From Candidatus Roizmanbacteria bacterium CG02_land_8_20_14_3_00_36_15 (GTDB lineage Bacteria; Patescibacteriota; Microgenomatia; UBA1406; GWC2-37-13), in the NCBI GenBank assembly GCA_002780795.1, contig PEUF01000039.1:1-60290 (forward strand): 60,290 nt of DNA, written 5' to 3'. Position numbers and translations under genes: made by a program. Shown piece after piece: positions 51,899 to 60,290 of this stretch (positions are counted from its first letter, which is position 1; each line of letters begins with the position of its first letter). Under the pieces are notes generated by a model that saw nothing but the letters and a program-made list of their open reading frames with translations, was not told where the DNA came from and ran no database searches.

Positions 51899-54781
51899 AT
51901 GGATTATATCAAAATTAGAGGAGCACGGCAACATAACCTTAAGAATATTAATTTAGATATTCCTAAAAATAAACTGGTTGTAATCACCGGTATCTCAGGA
52001 TCGGGCAAATCATCTTTAGCCTTTGACACTATTTATGCGGAGGGTCAACGTCGGTATGTCGAATCTTTATCGGCCTATGCCCGGCAATTTTTAGGAATAA
52101 TGGACAAACCTGACGTTGATTTAATCGAAGGTTTGTCGCCCTCGATCTCAATTGACCAAAAGATGGCTTCCCATAACCCTCGTTCAACCGTGGGAACAAT
52201 CACTGAAATTTATGATTATCTACGATTATTATTTGCTCGTATTGGTCATCCACATTGCTCACACTGCGGCCGTGAGATCTCTAGATTGACAGTTGATGAA
52301 ATCACTGACCGCCTGGTATTGCAAATTGAAAAGGAAGTTGGTCGAGACAAAGTTATCCCTCATAAATTTTATGTTTATTCGCCAGTTGTCAGAGACAAAA
52401 AAGGTGAGTTTAAATCTTTATTTGAAAATCTTAAATCAAAAGGTTTTTCCCAGGTAAAAGTTGACAATAATATCTACAATCTTGATCAAGAAATAGATTT
52501 AATTAAAACTAATAAACATTCGGTCTACGTTTTAGTTAAGTACTTAAGCGAAACATATAAAAATTTTAAAAAGGAAGATTATCGAAAAGCTTTAGGTCTC
52601 GAGTTAAAATCAATTGTTGAGCAATGCTTAGCGCTGTCCGATGGGTTGCTAATTTTAAACAGCGGAAATAAAGACAGTCTTTATTCGGAAAAATTTTCCT
52701 GTCCCAATTGTAATCTTTCTATACCCGAGATCGAACCGCGAATGTTTTCTTTCAATTCACCATTGGGTGCCTGTAAAAAATGTCATGGAATCGGGACTAT
52801 ATTTCAAGTTGATCCAGAACTGATTATCAACAAAAATCTTTCAGTAAATGAAGGAGGAATCCTACCTTTCAATAAATTATTCTTTCATGAAACCTGGTTT
52901 ATTCGTGTTTTAAAAACAGCGCTGATTGAGGAAGGAATTAATCTCGAAAAACCTCTTGGAGAACTGAATAAAAAACAGTTAGAGATTTTATTACATGGAA
53001 CCGGAAAAGTTTATCAGGTATTCGGTAAAAATCGTTTCGGAAGACAAACGGTCATTTATGAAAAGTTTAATGGAATAATCGATGAACTGGAACGACGCTA
53101 TTTTGAAAACCAACAGGGATATCCGGAAATTGATAAATATATACGTGAAGTTGTCTGTCCTTCATGTCACGGTTATAGACTTACCACGGAAATATTATCG
53201 ATCACAGTCAACGGTCTCAATATCTGGGAAATTTCGCAGTTCTCTGTTGATAAATTACTGATCTATTTTGAAAAGGAGTTCCGGTTACAGCTGAATAGTT
53301 ATGAAGCTCAGATAAGTAAACCGATCATCAAAGAAATGCTTACAAGATTAATTTTTTTGAAAAATGTTGGTTTGTCTTATTTGTCCATCGATCGAACGGC
53401 CAGATCTTTAGCCGGTGGTGAACTGCAACGTATACGTTTAGCTTCACAAATCGGAACAGGATTAACTGGGGTTTTATATGTTTTAGACGAACCATCAATT
53501 GGTCTTCACGCCCGCGATGTCAATGCTTTGATAAATACTCTTAAGAAATTAAGAGATCTGGGTAACAGTGTTATAGTGGTTGAACATGATTGGGAAACAA
53601 TTGAGGCAGCCGATCACTTAATTGAACTTGGGCCAAAAGCAGGTAAAAATGGAGGAGCGATTGTTTATCAAGGAAACGTTAATCAAATGAAAAAAAACTC
53701 TAAATCGCTCACCGGTAGCTATCTTTCTGGTCGTCGAACTATTAATTTTAAACCGAGAGCCTTGAATAAAAACCAAGGACGGTTAATATTAACAAACATC
53801 GCTGAGAATAATTTAAAAAAAATAAATTTTGATATACCATTAGGAAATTTGGTCGCGGTCACCGGCGTTTCCGGTTCAGGTAAATCATCTTTGGTGGTTG
53901 AGACACTTTATCCTGCCTTAAGATATTATTTGGAAGGATATTATCAAAAGCATATCGGCAAGTTTGATCGTTTGGAGGGTTATCAATATCTGGATCGTGT
54001 CCTTTTAGTCGATCAGTCACCAATTGGTCGGACACCACGATCAAATGCGGCTACTTATGTCGGTTTTTTCGATCAAATCAGAGATACGTTTGCCGCCACA
54101 ATTGACGCTCGATCTAAAGGATTTAAGAAAGGACGTTTTTCATTTAATGTTAAAGGAGGGCGTTGCGAAAAATGTCAGGGAGCCGGTGTCATCAAAGTAG
54201 AAATGCAATTTCTAGCCGATATTTATGTTACATGTGACGTTTGTCAAGGAAAAAGATACAATCAGGAAACGCTCGGAATCATGTTTAAAAATAAAACAAT
54301 TTACGACGTATTAAAGTTTACCGTTGACGAAACAATTAACTTTTTTGCTCATGATCAATATATTGTAAAAAAACTTTTACTTTTGCAAGACGTCGGATTG
54401 GGATATATTGAACTGGGACAAGGAGCACCGACATTCTCCGGTGGGGAAGCACAAAGGATCAAACTAGCCGCCGAACTTTCGAAAAAAAATACTGGTAGAA
54501 CTCTCTATATTCTTGATGAACCAACAACCGGTCTCCATTTTTTTGACATTGAAAAACTAATAAACGTTCTTAATCAATTGGTCGATATGGGAAATACGGT
54601 TATCATTATTGAACATAATCTCGACGTTATAAAAAACTGTCAGTATATAATTGATTTAGGTCCAGAAGGTGGAGAAAAAGGTGGAAAAATAATGTATCAG
54701 GGATTGACGGAGGGAATTATTAAAGAACAAAAATCGTATACAGGAGAATATTTGCAAAAAATTTTAAATAATAAATATTAA
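51899..54781 (+). CDS. uvrA: excinuclease ABC subunit A
   Basis: 960 residues with two ABC ATPase modules ([29 protein letters not shown]), signature regions [16 protein letters not shown] and [15 protein letters not shown], and zinc modules CSHC, CPNC...CKKC and CEKC...CDVC. Damage recognition dimer for nucleotide excision repair. Starts 3 bp after the uvrB stop. Confidence 0.97.
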   Translation: MDYIKIRGARQHNLKNINLDIPKNKLVVITGISGSGKSSLAFDTIYAEGQRRYVESLSAYARQFLGIMDKPDVDLIEGLSPSISIDQKMASHNPRSTVGTITEIYDYLRLLFARIGHPHCSHCGREISRLTVDEITDRLVLQIEKEVGRDKVIPHKFYVYSPVVRDKKGEFKSLFENLKSKGFSQVKVDNNIYNLDQEIDLIKTNKHSVYVLVKYLSETYKNFKKEDYRKALGLELKSIVEQCLALSDGLLILNSGNKDSLYSEKFSCPNCNLSIPEIEPRMFSFNSPLGACKKCHGIGTIFQVDPELIINKNLSVNEGGILPFNKLFFHETWFIRVLKTALIEEGINLEKPLGELNKKQLEILLHGTGKVYQVFGKNRFGRQTVIYEKFNGIIDELERRYFENQQGYPEIDKYIREVVCPSCHGYRLTTEILSITVNGLNIWEISQFSVDKLLIYFEKEFRLQLNSYEAQISKPIIKEMLTRLIFLKNVGLSYLSIDRTARSLAGGELQRIRLASQIGTGLTGVLYVLDEPSIGLHARDVNALINTLKKLRDLGNSVIVVEHDWETIEAADHLIELGPKAGKNGGAIVYQGNVNQMKKNSKSLTGSYLSGRRTINFKPRALNKNQGRLILTNIAENNLKKINFDIPLGNLVAVTGVSGSGKSSLVVETLYPALRYYLEGYYQKHIGKFDRLEGYQYLDRVLLVDQSPIGRTPRSNAATYVGFFDQIRDTFAATIDARSKGFKKGRFSFNVKGGRCEKCQGAGVIKVEMQFLADIYVTCDVCQGKRYNQETLGIMFKNKTIYDVLKFTVDETINFFAHDQYIVKKLLLLQDVGLGYIELGQGAPTFSGGEAQRIKLAAELSKKNTGRTLYILDEPTTGLHFFDIEKLINVLNQLVDMGNTVIIIEHNLDVIKNCQYIIDLGPEGGEKGGKIMYQGLTEGIIKEQKSYTGEYLQKILNNKY

Positions 54782-54866
54782 ATGTTAAATAAATAATAAA
54801 ATTTAAAATATTAAATATTAAAAATTTGGTATTAATTAATATTCATTATTGGTTATTAAATATTGC
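54781..54866. repeat. AT-rich repeat tract after uvrA
   Basis: AATATTAAATGTTAAATAAAT-like words and ATTATTGGTTATTAAATATT, similar to the tract before ileS. It overlaps the TTG-started extension of the next frame. Confidence 0.5.
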
Positions 54867-54876
54867 CTTAAAAAGT

Positions 54877-56697
54877 GTGAAAAAGCTTATCATTTTTTTG
54901 GTTTTAATAACATTACTTTTAATAAAACCTAATTTTACTAAGGCTGCGGATTTTACCACTGACTATCAAGTTGAATATACACTTCAAAATAATAATCAAA
55001 CAATTACTTCCGATGTTAAATTTAACATTAAAATCACTCATCAACGATCAGATATTTTTGTAAAAAAATTCTTTTTACAGTTCCCCAAAATTTTTGCTAT
55101 TAAAAATGTAACCGCAGGTGACGATAAAGGATCAATTAATCCAACCATTAGTCAAGACGAGCAAAATATAAAGATTGAGGTAGAACTTAATGACCCGAAT
55201 ACGGGAAAGGGGAGTGAAAATAATATTTATATAAATTTTAATCAAGAAAATCTTTTTATCGTCAATGGAAGCGTTTGGGAGGTAATTCTACCGACGATTG
55301 AAAATCGAAAAGACGGTAAATATTCAATTGTTGTCAATCTTCCTGAAAATACCGACAAGAAAATCTCCATCGCCAAACCGATACCTAATCATATTTCTGG
55401 AAGACAGCTTATTTGGAATGATGTTAAGACTAAAACTGTTTATGCCGTTTTTGGCGACAAACAGTTCTATCAAACTAACTTAACTTACAATATCAACAAT
55501 CCTAAACTGTTTCCTGTTTATTCAGATATAGCCTTGCCACCAGACAGTCTTTATCAACAAGTTTTTTTTGAGAATATAGATCCACAGCCCGATAAAATAT
55601 ATATTGACGATGATGGTAATTATATGGCTCGATATAATCTTTCTCCCATGTCAAAAAAAACAATTAGTTTTAATGGCGTAATCACGGTTTTCTCAAAGCC
55701 GCGTTCTGAATTCCAAAAAATAATTAAAGCCCAGGTTGATAAACAAAAGAAATATCTGTTAACGGCGAGAGACTATTGGTATATCGACCAACTTGATAAA
55801 TTCAGTCAATTGAACTCTGCCTCCGATATTTATTTTTATGTCGTTAATAATCTTAGTTATGACTACTCGAGGCTTTCTTCGGGTTTGGGGAGAATCGGAG
55901 CCGATAAAATACTAAAAATGACCAATAAGGCCGTTTGTACAGACTTTACCGATCTATTTGTTGCTTTGGCGAGGGAGAAAGGAATTTATAGTCGAGAAAT
56001 TGAGGGATATGGTTTCTCATCTGACCCGCTGCTAAGGCCGTTATCATTTCGGACCGACGTTCTTCATTCCTGGCCTGAGTATTTCGATACGAAACAATCA
56101 CTTTGGGTGTCTCTTGACCCTACCTGGGAAAACACTTCTGGAATCGATTATTTTTCTTCATTTGATTTAAACCATATTGTTTTTGCAATTCACGGAAAAA
56201 GTTCTGTTTATCCATATCCAGCCGGTGCTTACAAAACCGAAGAATCTAAAAGTATTCTGATAAATTCGACTGATAAACCACCAAGCATAACAAAAAAATT
56301 AATCGTCGATATAACTGGTTTGAAGAAAATAATATACGATAAAATTAATTATGAAATTTTTCTTAACGTTTCGAATCAGGGAAATGTCACCGTTTATAAT
56401 CAAAAAGTAATGCTTGTGGCCCCGTTTATGTTATTCAAACCGAAGGACATTATTATCGCTCAGATTGCCCCATTAGAAGAACGAAGTTATGAAATTAAAT
56501 TGAATTCACTTAGTTTATTATCTAAGCAGAAGGTTACTCTGACGGTTTTAGGAGATAGTAACAAAGAACTGTATCAGCAAACATTAATTTTATACCCTTA
56601 TTATTATCAACTAGCTTATCAATATGGTTTGTTTATTCTAGCAATAATGGTTTTTATCCTTATTTTTATATATGCTAAAAAAAGAGTCAATAAGTAA
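54877..56697 (+). CDS. exported transglutaminase-like membrane protein
   Basis: 606 residues from a GTG start that opens directly into a signal peptide (MKKLIIFLVLITLLLIKPNFTKA); the longer TTG-started frame from 54826 runs through repeat DNA. A beta-rich N-terminal region precedes the transglutaminase core at about 320-420: cysteine in NKAVCTDFTDLFVALAREKG, histidine in VLHSWPEYFD, aspartate in WVSLDPTWEN. A beta domain and C-terminal membrane helix follow (YGLFILAIMVFILIFIYAKKR). It may crosslink or cleave surface proteins. Its place inside the uvr run is odd. Overlaps uvrC by 26 bp. Confidence 0.8.
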   Translation: MKKLIIFLVLITLLLIKPNFTKAADFTTDYQVEYTLQNNNQTITSDVKFNIKITHQRSDIFVKKFFLQFPKIFAIKNVTAGDDKGSINPTISQDEQNIKIEVELNDPNTGKGSENNIYINFNQENLFIVNGSVWEVILPTIENRKDGKYSIVVNLPENTDKKISIAKPIPNHISGRQLIWNDVKTKTVYAVFGDKQFYQTNLTYNINNPKLFPVYSDIALPPDSLYQQVFFENIDPQPDKIYIDDDGNYMARYNLSPMSKKTISFNGVITVFSKPRSEFQKIIKAQVDKQKKYLLTARDYWYIDQLDKFSQLNSASDIYFYVVNNLSYDYSRLSSGLGRIGADKILKMTNKAVCTDFTDLFVALAREKGIYSREIEGYGFSSDPLLRPLSFRTDVLHSWPEYFDTKQSLWVSLDPTWENTSGIDYFSSFDLNHIVFAIHGKSSVYPYPAGAYKTEESKSILINSTDKPPSITKKLIVDITGLKKIIYDKINYEIFLNVSNQGNVTVYNQKVMLVAPFMLFKPKDIIIAQIAPLEERSYEIKLNSLSLLSKQKVTLTVLGDSNKELYQQTLILYPYYYQLAYQYGLFILAIMVFILIFIYAKKRVNK

Positions 56698-57964
56698 AGT
56701 ACCTTCTTCACCCGGTGTGTATATTTTTCTAAAAAAAGAGCTTCCAGTATATATTGGTAAAGCTACAAATTTAAAGGTCCGCCTTTTATCTCATTTACAG
56801 AGCGCTCGATTTAACAGAAAAGAAAAATTAATAATTGAAGAGGCGGATAAGATTAGATATTATTTAACAGGATCTGATCTTCGCTCTCTTCTTCTTGAGG
56901 CGAAGTTAATCCGTTTATATAAACCAAAATATAATTTACGCGGACGCGACGACAAAAGCCATCTCTATCTTAAAATTACTTTCGGAGACAAATATCCAAA
57001 AATCTTTCCGATTCGAGGAAATGAAATTAGTGTTGATCAGGAGGTTTTCGGACCTTATCCTAGTCAAAAAATTACCCTAGAATTAATACGATTTCTTAGA
57101 AAAATTTTCCCTTTTTGCACGCAGAAAAATATAAGCAAAGCACCATGTTTCTATAGTAAAATAGGTTTGTGTAATCCTTGTCCCAACGCTATCGAAAAGA
57201 TAACCGACTCACAAGAAAAAAGCCGCCTCCAACGAATTTATAGGAAAAATGTAAACAACATAATTAAGTTATTAGAAGGAAACATTGAAAACGTAATCCA
57301 AGAGCTATATAAGGAAATAAACATTCTAATTAGTCAACAGAAATATGAAAAAGCTTTGAATCTTCGTAATCGTCTTTTTCTACTTGAACGTTTGGTTAAT
57401 AGACGATTTTCATCTGATGGAAATGAGCTAATTTTTACCGATTCCCAAAAACCAATGGCTAGTTTAAAACATTTATTAATAAATTACTTTCCTCAAATCA
57501 AGCGGCTGTCTCGGATCGAAGCCTATGATATTAGTAATTTTGCTGGAAAACAAGTTACTGGATCAATGATTGTTTTTACGAATGGATTTGCAGAAAAATC
57601 AAATTATCGACGTTTTAGGATTAGATCAAACAATAAAAAAACGGATTTAGATAGTCTCAAAGAAGTTCTTTGTCGTCGATTTAAGAATAAGTGGCCGTCT
57701 CCGCAACTTATAATAATTGATGGTGGGCATCCACAAGTTGAAACAGGTAAAAAAGTTCTAACTGACTTAAATAAAAATATTCCCTTGATTGGGTTGGCAA
57801 AAAATCCTGATAGGGTTGTGATTGGGTCAAAAACTTTAGTGACATTACGACCGGAATTGAACAACCAAGGATTTAATTTACTGCGTTACATCCGAGACGA
57901 ATCGCATCGCTTTGCTAAAAAATATCACCTTTTTCTTCGTCATAACGAATATAGTGTTTATTGA
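56672..57964 (+). CDS. uvrC: excinuclease ABC subunit C, lacking C-terminal HhH domain
   Basis: 430 residues where UvrC is usually about 600. Present: GIY-YIG nuclease (SSPGVYIFLKKELPVYIGKATNLKVRLLSHL), UVR motif (ISQQKYEKALNLRNRLFLLERL), and the RNase H-like 5' nuclease (IEAYDISNFAGKQVTGSMIVFTNGFAEKSNYRRF; LIIIDGGHPQVETG; YIRDESHRFAKKYH). The frame ends right after the RNase H part, so the helix-hairpin-helix DNA-binding tail is missing. The stop is followed by an ordinary spacer, with no sign of a recent frameshift. Confidence 0.9.
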   Translation: MLKKESISKVPSSPGVYIFLKKELPVYIGKATNLKVRLLSHLQSARFNRKEKLIIEEADKIRYYLTGSDLRSLLLEAKLIRLYKPKYNLRGRDDKSHLYLKITFGDKYPKIFPIRGNEISVDQEVFGPYPSQKITLELIRFLRKIFPFCTQKNISKAPCFYSKIGLCNPCPNAIEKITDSQEKSRLQRIYRKNVNNIIKLLEGNIENVIQELYKEINILISQQKYEKALNLRNRLFLLERLVNRRFSSDGNELIFTDSQKPMASLKHLLINYFPQIKRLSRIEAYDISNFAGKQVTGSMIVFTNGFAEKSNYRRFRIRSNNKKTDLDSLKEVLCRRFKNKWPSPQLIIIDGGHPQVETGKKVLTDLNKNIPLIGLAKNPDRVVIGSKTLVTLRPELNNQGFNLLRYIRDESHRFAKKYHLFLRHNEYSVY

Positions 57965-58010
57965 ATTAGTTTTATAATTAACGTTTTATGTTATCATTAC
58001 AGTTAAGGAT

Positions 58011-58409
58011 ATGAAAAAAATTTTTCGAATGCTGGTTTTTTCGGCCGCTGCCTTGTTTCTCACGTCTTTATGGAATCATGGTTTCATTATTACTTATAAC
58101 TTAAAAAGTTTTATCACCGCTTCTATCGTTATGGGCATTTTATATTATTTACTTTTTCCTCTAAGTAAACTTATTCTCCTTCCAATAAATATCTTGACGA
58201 TGGGTTTAATTTCCCTGTTTGTTTACATTATCCTTTTTCACTTTTTTCTTCAACGGTTTACCGTCATTGAGATAAAAAGCTGGTTATTCCCGGGTTTTTC
58301 AATCGGCTGGTTTGTTTTGAATAAAACATCAATCGGTTATTGGCCAAATATCGTTTTGTCGTCACTCTCGGTAACGATATTTATTAATTTATTAGAAAAA
58401 GTCTTATGA
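58011..58409 (+). CDS. phage-holin-4-like membrane protein
   Basis: 132 residues with four membrane helices (ITASIVMGILYYLLFPLSKLILLPINILTMGLISLFVYIILFHFF is typical), the YvlD/holin_4_2 family of unknown function. Despite the family name, nothing here suggests phage. Confidence 0.75.
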   Translation: MKKIFRMLVFSAAALFLTSLWNHGFIITYNLKSFITASIVMGILYYLLFPLSKLILLPINILTMGLISLFVYIILFHFFLQRFTVIEIKSWLFPGFSIGWFVLNKTSIGYWPNIVLSSLSVTIFINLLEKVL

Positions 58410-58450
58410 CCCCACTTCGTCCTGCAGAGCGGGACTACGTTAGGGGTTAA
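58405..58450. repeat. GC-rich hairpin after holin-like gene
   Basis: Outer arms ACCCC/GGGGT and inner GTCC/GGGAC surround a GC-rich core, beginning at the stop codon. Similar in style to the elements at 8903, 24750 and 49520. Confidence 0.55.
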
Positions 58451-58490
58451 TAATATTATAAATTAGATTAGCTATTTATAGCGAAGTAGT

Positions 58491-58706
58491 ATGAAAAATT
58501 TTCTTCTCGTGATTAATATTATTGTTAGTATAGTTGTTGTAGTTTTAATCTTAATCCAGGGACGTGGTGCCGGTCTAGGTAGCGCTTGGGGTGGCGGCGG
58601 AGAACATTTTCAGACTAGGCGCGGAATAGAACGTTTTACCTTATATTTAACTGTTTTTTTTATTGTTATATTTTTCGCAATTTCTATTGTTAATCTCTTT
58701 TTTTAA
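58491..58706 (+). CDS. secG: preprotein translocase subunit SecG
   Basis: 71 residues: two membrane helices around a glycine-rich loop (LILIQGRGAGLGSAWGGGGEHFQTRRGIERF), the SecG pattern. Accessory part of the SecYEG export channel. Confidence 0.92.
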   Translation: MKNFLLVINIIVSIVVVVLILIQGRGAGLGSAWGGGGEHFQTRRGIERFTLYLTVFFIVIFFAISIVNLFF

Positions 58707-58717
58707 TTTTTTATTTC

Positions 58718-60082
58718 ATGACTCTACCTAATAAAACTTTTCGTTATTATTATTGGCTGACGACAGAGTTTATAAAAAAGAATTTGAAACTGATCCTTTT
58801 AACATTTTTTTTAACATTCGTAGCTGTAATTTGCCTCGTTTCCCTCTACCCTTTTCTTGAAAGCACCTTTATAGTAAAAAAGCAAATTATCGGTATTTCT
58901 GGTAAATATGATTTTAAAAATATTCCTGATGAAATTTCCAATAAAATATCTAACGGACTGATCTATATAAAAAACGATGGTTCAGTTATTCCTGCCTTAG
59001 CTTCTAGTTGGGAGATAAAAAATGACGGTAAGGAATTTCTAATTCATCTAAAGCAGAATCTAATCTGGAACAACGGAAAAAAATTTACCGCCAAAGATAT
59101 CAATTATCAGTTTAACGATGTTACCGTTAAGATTATTGATGACTATAGTCTATCTTTTTTTCTAAAAAACGCTTTGCCAATATTTATTACCTATCTTAAT
59201 AAACCAGTTATCGGTCGGCCCCTAATTGGAGTTGGTGGTCTTTATCGAACCGGCAAAGTTTCCTTTAAGAACGTTGCCTTTAAAGAACTGTATCTTTTAC
59301 CGAATAAAACCGGCTTACCCGTAATAATCTATAAGTTTTATAATAACGATGAAGAATTGGTTTCTGCCTATAAAATAGGCGAGATTAATCAGTTTAGTCT
59401 TTCAAAAAAAACAATCATTAATCCATTTTATTCATGGAAAAACTCTCAAGTGACCACAACGGTTGATTACACAAGGTTATTAACTCTTTTTTTTAATTTT
59501 AAAAACCAATTGTTGAAAGATAAAGATATCAGATCAGCAATAAGGATGGCAATCAATATGAATGAATTGAAAGATTTTGGTCAACCAGCTAATGGACCTA
59601 TCCCTCCAATCTCTTGGGCATATAATTCTAATATTAAGCCGGCCGTTTACGATCTAGATACCGCTAAAAAAATTATTACTAACACCATTCCTGCTACCCA
59701 ATCAGCCCAACTGGCTCTTTCTTCCTATTATGAATATTCTGATCTAAGTGATTTACTCGCTAATCAACTCAAGTCAATCGGTTTAAATATTGGCGTCAGT
59801 TATCTGACTCAAGGATTAGGAGAAAACTTTGATCTTCTTTTAGCATATTGGAAGATACCAGAAGATCCCGATCAATATTATTTTTGGCATTCAGCACAAA
59901 AAGAAACAAATATCGGTAATTATGTCAATCTTAAAATTGACCGTTTACTGGAACTTGGTCGAAACACATATTTAATTAAAGAAAGGGCTAAAGTTTACCA
60001 AGAATATCAAAAAACGATTACTGAAGATCCGCCGGCGCTCTTTTTGTTTTATCCTTACGTATATACGGTTACAAGGAAATGA
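58718..60082 (+). CDS. ABC-type peptide/solute-binding protein (family 5)
   Basis: 454 residues. A membrane helix (about 24-46) is followed by an OppA/DppA-like SBP_bac_5 fold: ISNGLIYIKNDGSVIPALASSWEIKNDGKEFLIHLKQNLIWNNGKKFTAKDINYQF, and DKDIRSAIRMAINMNEL. No lipobox cysteine is visible, so it is tethered by the uncleaved helix. Short for the family (usually 500 or more). The permease and ATPase genes are not adjacent. Confidence 0.82.
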   Translation: MTLPNKTFRYYYWLTTEFIKKNLKLILLTFFLTFVAVICLVSLYPFLESTFIVKKQIIGISGKYDFKNIPDEISNKISNGLIYIKNDGSVIPALASSWEIKNDGKEFLIHLKQNLIWNNGKKFTAKDINYQFNDVTVKIIDDYSLSFFLKNALPIFITYLNKPVIGRPLIGVGGLYRTGKVSFKNVAFKELYLLPNKTGLPVIIYKFYNNDEELVSAYKIGEINQFSLSKKTIINPFYSWKNSQVTTTVDYTRLLTLFFNFKNQLLKDKDIRSAIRMAINMNELKDFGQPANGPIPPISWAYNSNIKPAVYDLDTAKKIITNTIPATQSAQLALSSYYEYSDLSDLLANQLKSIGLNIGVSYLTQGLGENFDLLLAYWKIPEDPDQYYFWHSAQKETNIGNYVNLKIDRLLELGRNTYLIKERAKVYQEYQKTITEDPPALFLFYPYVYTVTRK

Positions 60083-60086
60083 ATGA

Positions 60087-60092
60087 TATAAT
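60087..60092 (+). promoter_or_regulatory. -10 box of tRNA-Leu (GAG)
   Basis: TATAAT lies 10 bp before the tRNA's first base, a fitting distance for a transcript starting just before the mature 5' end. Confidence 0.45.
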
Positions 60093-60102
60093 AATTAATC
60101 GA

Positions 60103-60185
60103 GGGCGAGTGGCGAAACCTGGTATACGCGCAGCCTTGAGGAGGCTGTGGGGTAACCCGTGGAGGTTCAACTCCTCTCTCGCCCA
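60103..60185 (+). tRNA. tRNA-Leu (GAG)
   Basis: Class II tRNA: acceptor GGGCGAG/CTCGCCC, anticodon stem CAGCC/GGCTG around TTGAGGA (anticodon GAG), long variable arm (TGGGGTAACCCG), T-loop TTCAACT. CCA is not encoded. Confidence 0.94.
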
Positions 60186-60206
60186 CAATAATTAAAGTCT
60201 AAAATA

Positions 60207-60290
60207 GCCGGGATGTTGGAACTGGTAGACAAGCAGGACTTACCCTATACCAGAACATGTTCGGTATAGGGTACCCCGAACCGTCCCGCT
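60207..60290 (+). tRNA. second tRNA-Leu, interrupted in the anticodon loop and cut by window end
   Basis: GCCGGGATGTTGGAACTGG, then TAGACAAGCAGGACTTA, matches the 5' half of a tRNA-Leu up to the anticodon loop (C32 T33 T34 A). The expected closing stem TCCTG does not follow. Instead a 33-base near-palindrome begins at once (arms TACCCTATACC/GGTATAGGGTA). The most likely explanation is an intron, such as group I, as known in tRNA-Leu of cyanobacteria; the 3' part lies outside the window. Confidence 0.6.

Noticed and set aside
58011-58409. Prophage indicated by a holin-like gene
   Set aside because: No phage structural, lysis or integrase genes are nearby, and this family is common in non-phage genomes.

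Overview
The window looks like a chromosome segment from a small-genome Patescibacteria/CPR bacterium, most likely of the Microgenomates type. This is inference from gene content and style. DNA is AT-rich and genes are packed with short overlaps. Proteins are often shortened versions of their families (UvrC without its helix-hairpin-helix end, a 73-residue ATP synthase delta). AtpZ, RAYT transposase and surface-glycan genes fit as well. The standard code applies: TGA ends several intact genes such as ileS and rpmA.

Layout. 1-6977: end of a DMT transporter, ileS, an FtsW/RodA protein, rplU, rpmA, a ParB-type HTH protein and signal peptidase I. 7000-9062: a plastic zone with tRNA-Val, a serine-recombinase remnant ending inside that tRNA, an XRE regulator, a RAYT transposase between inverted ends, and a likely NYN-gene stump. 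9063-20939: cell-surface block with a secreted propeller-lipase, two methyltransferases, five glycosyltransferase units (one fused to a flippase), an O-antigen-ligase-like protein and an Ig-like anchored protein. 20953-24190: two tRNAs, PH-domain protein, LysM protein, LemA and HtpX. 24278-32584: a nitrogen/amide cluster of AsnB fused to a CofE-like domain, NAD synthase, glutamine synthetase and gatC-gatA-gatB. 32640-47308: dnaE, a nine-gene ATP synthase cluster, topA, pyrG, rplS, yraN and a mechanosensitive-type membrane protein. 47400-49790: tRNA-Glu, gene relics, a flavin-binding protein, DedA and a hairpin array. 49790-60290: uvrB, uvrA, a transglutaminase-like protein, uvrC, small membrane proteins, secG, a solute-binding protein, tRNA-Leu and an interrupted second tRNA-Leu.

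Three layers of non-gene structure stand out. First, runs of 7-8 bp units (TTCAAAG, AAATCCG, AATCCAAA and relatives) lie between genes and also inside essential genes, always in frame, where they add short Lys/Ser/Asn-rich inserts. Second, a near-identical 20-22 bp motif abuts the -35 box of four genes near mobile or surface functions. Third, several genes have a TATAAT-like box only 6-8 bp before ATG, which predicts leaderless mRNAs.

The strongest candidates for something undescribed are the in-frame repeat system, the shared promoter motif, the AsnB-CofE fusion in its amide cluster, yraN with no usable start behind rplS, and the RAYT cassette with duplicated inverted ends. Everything here was read by eye; no database search or folding program was run.
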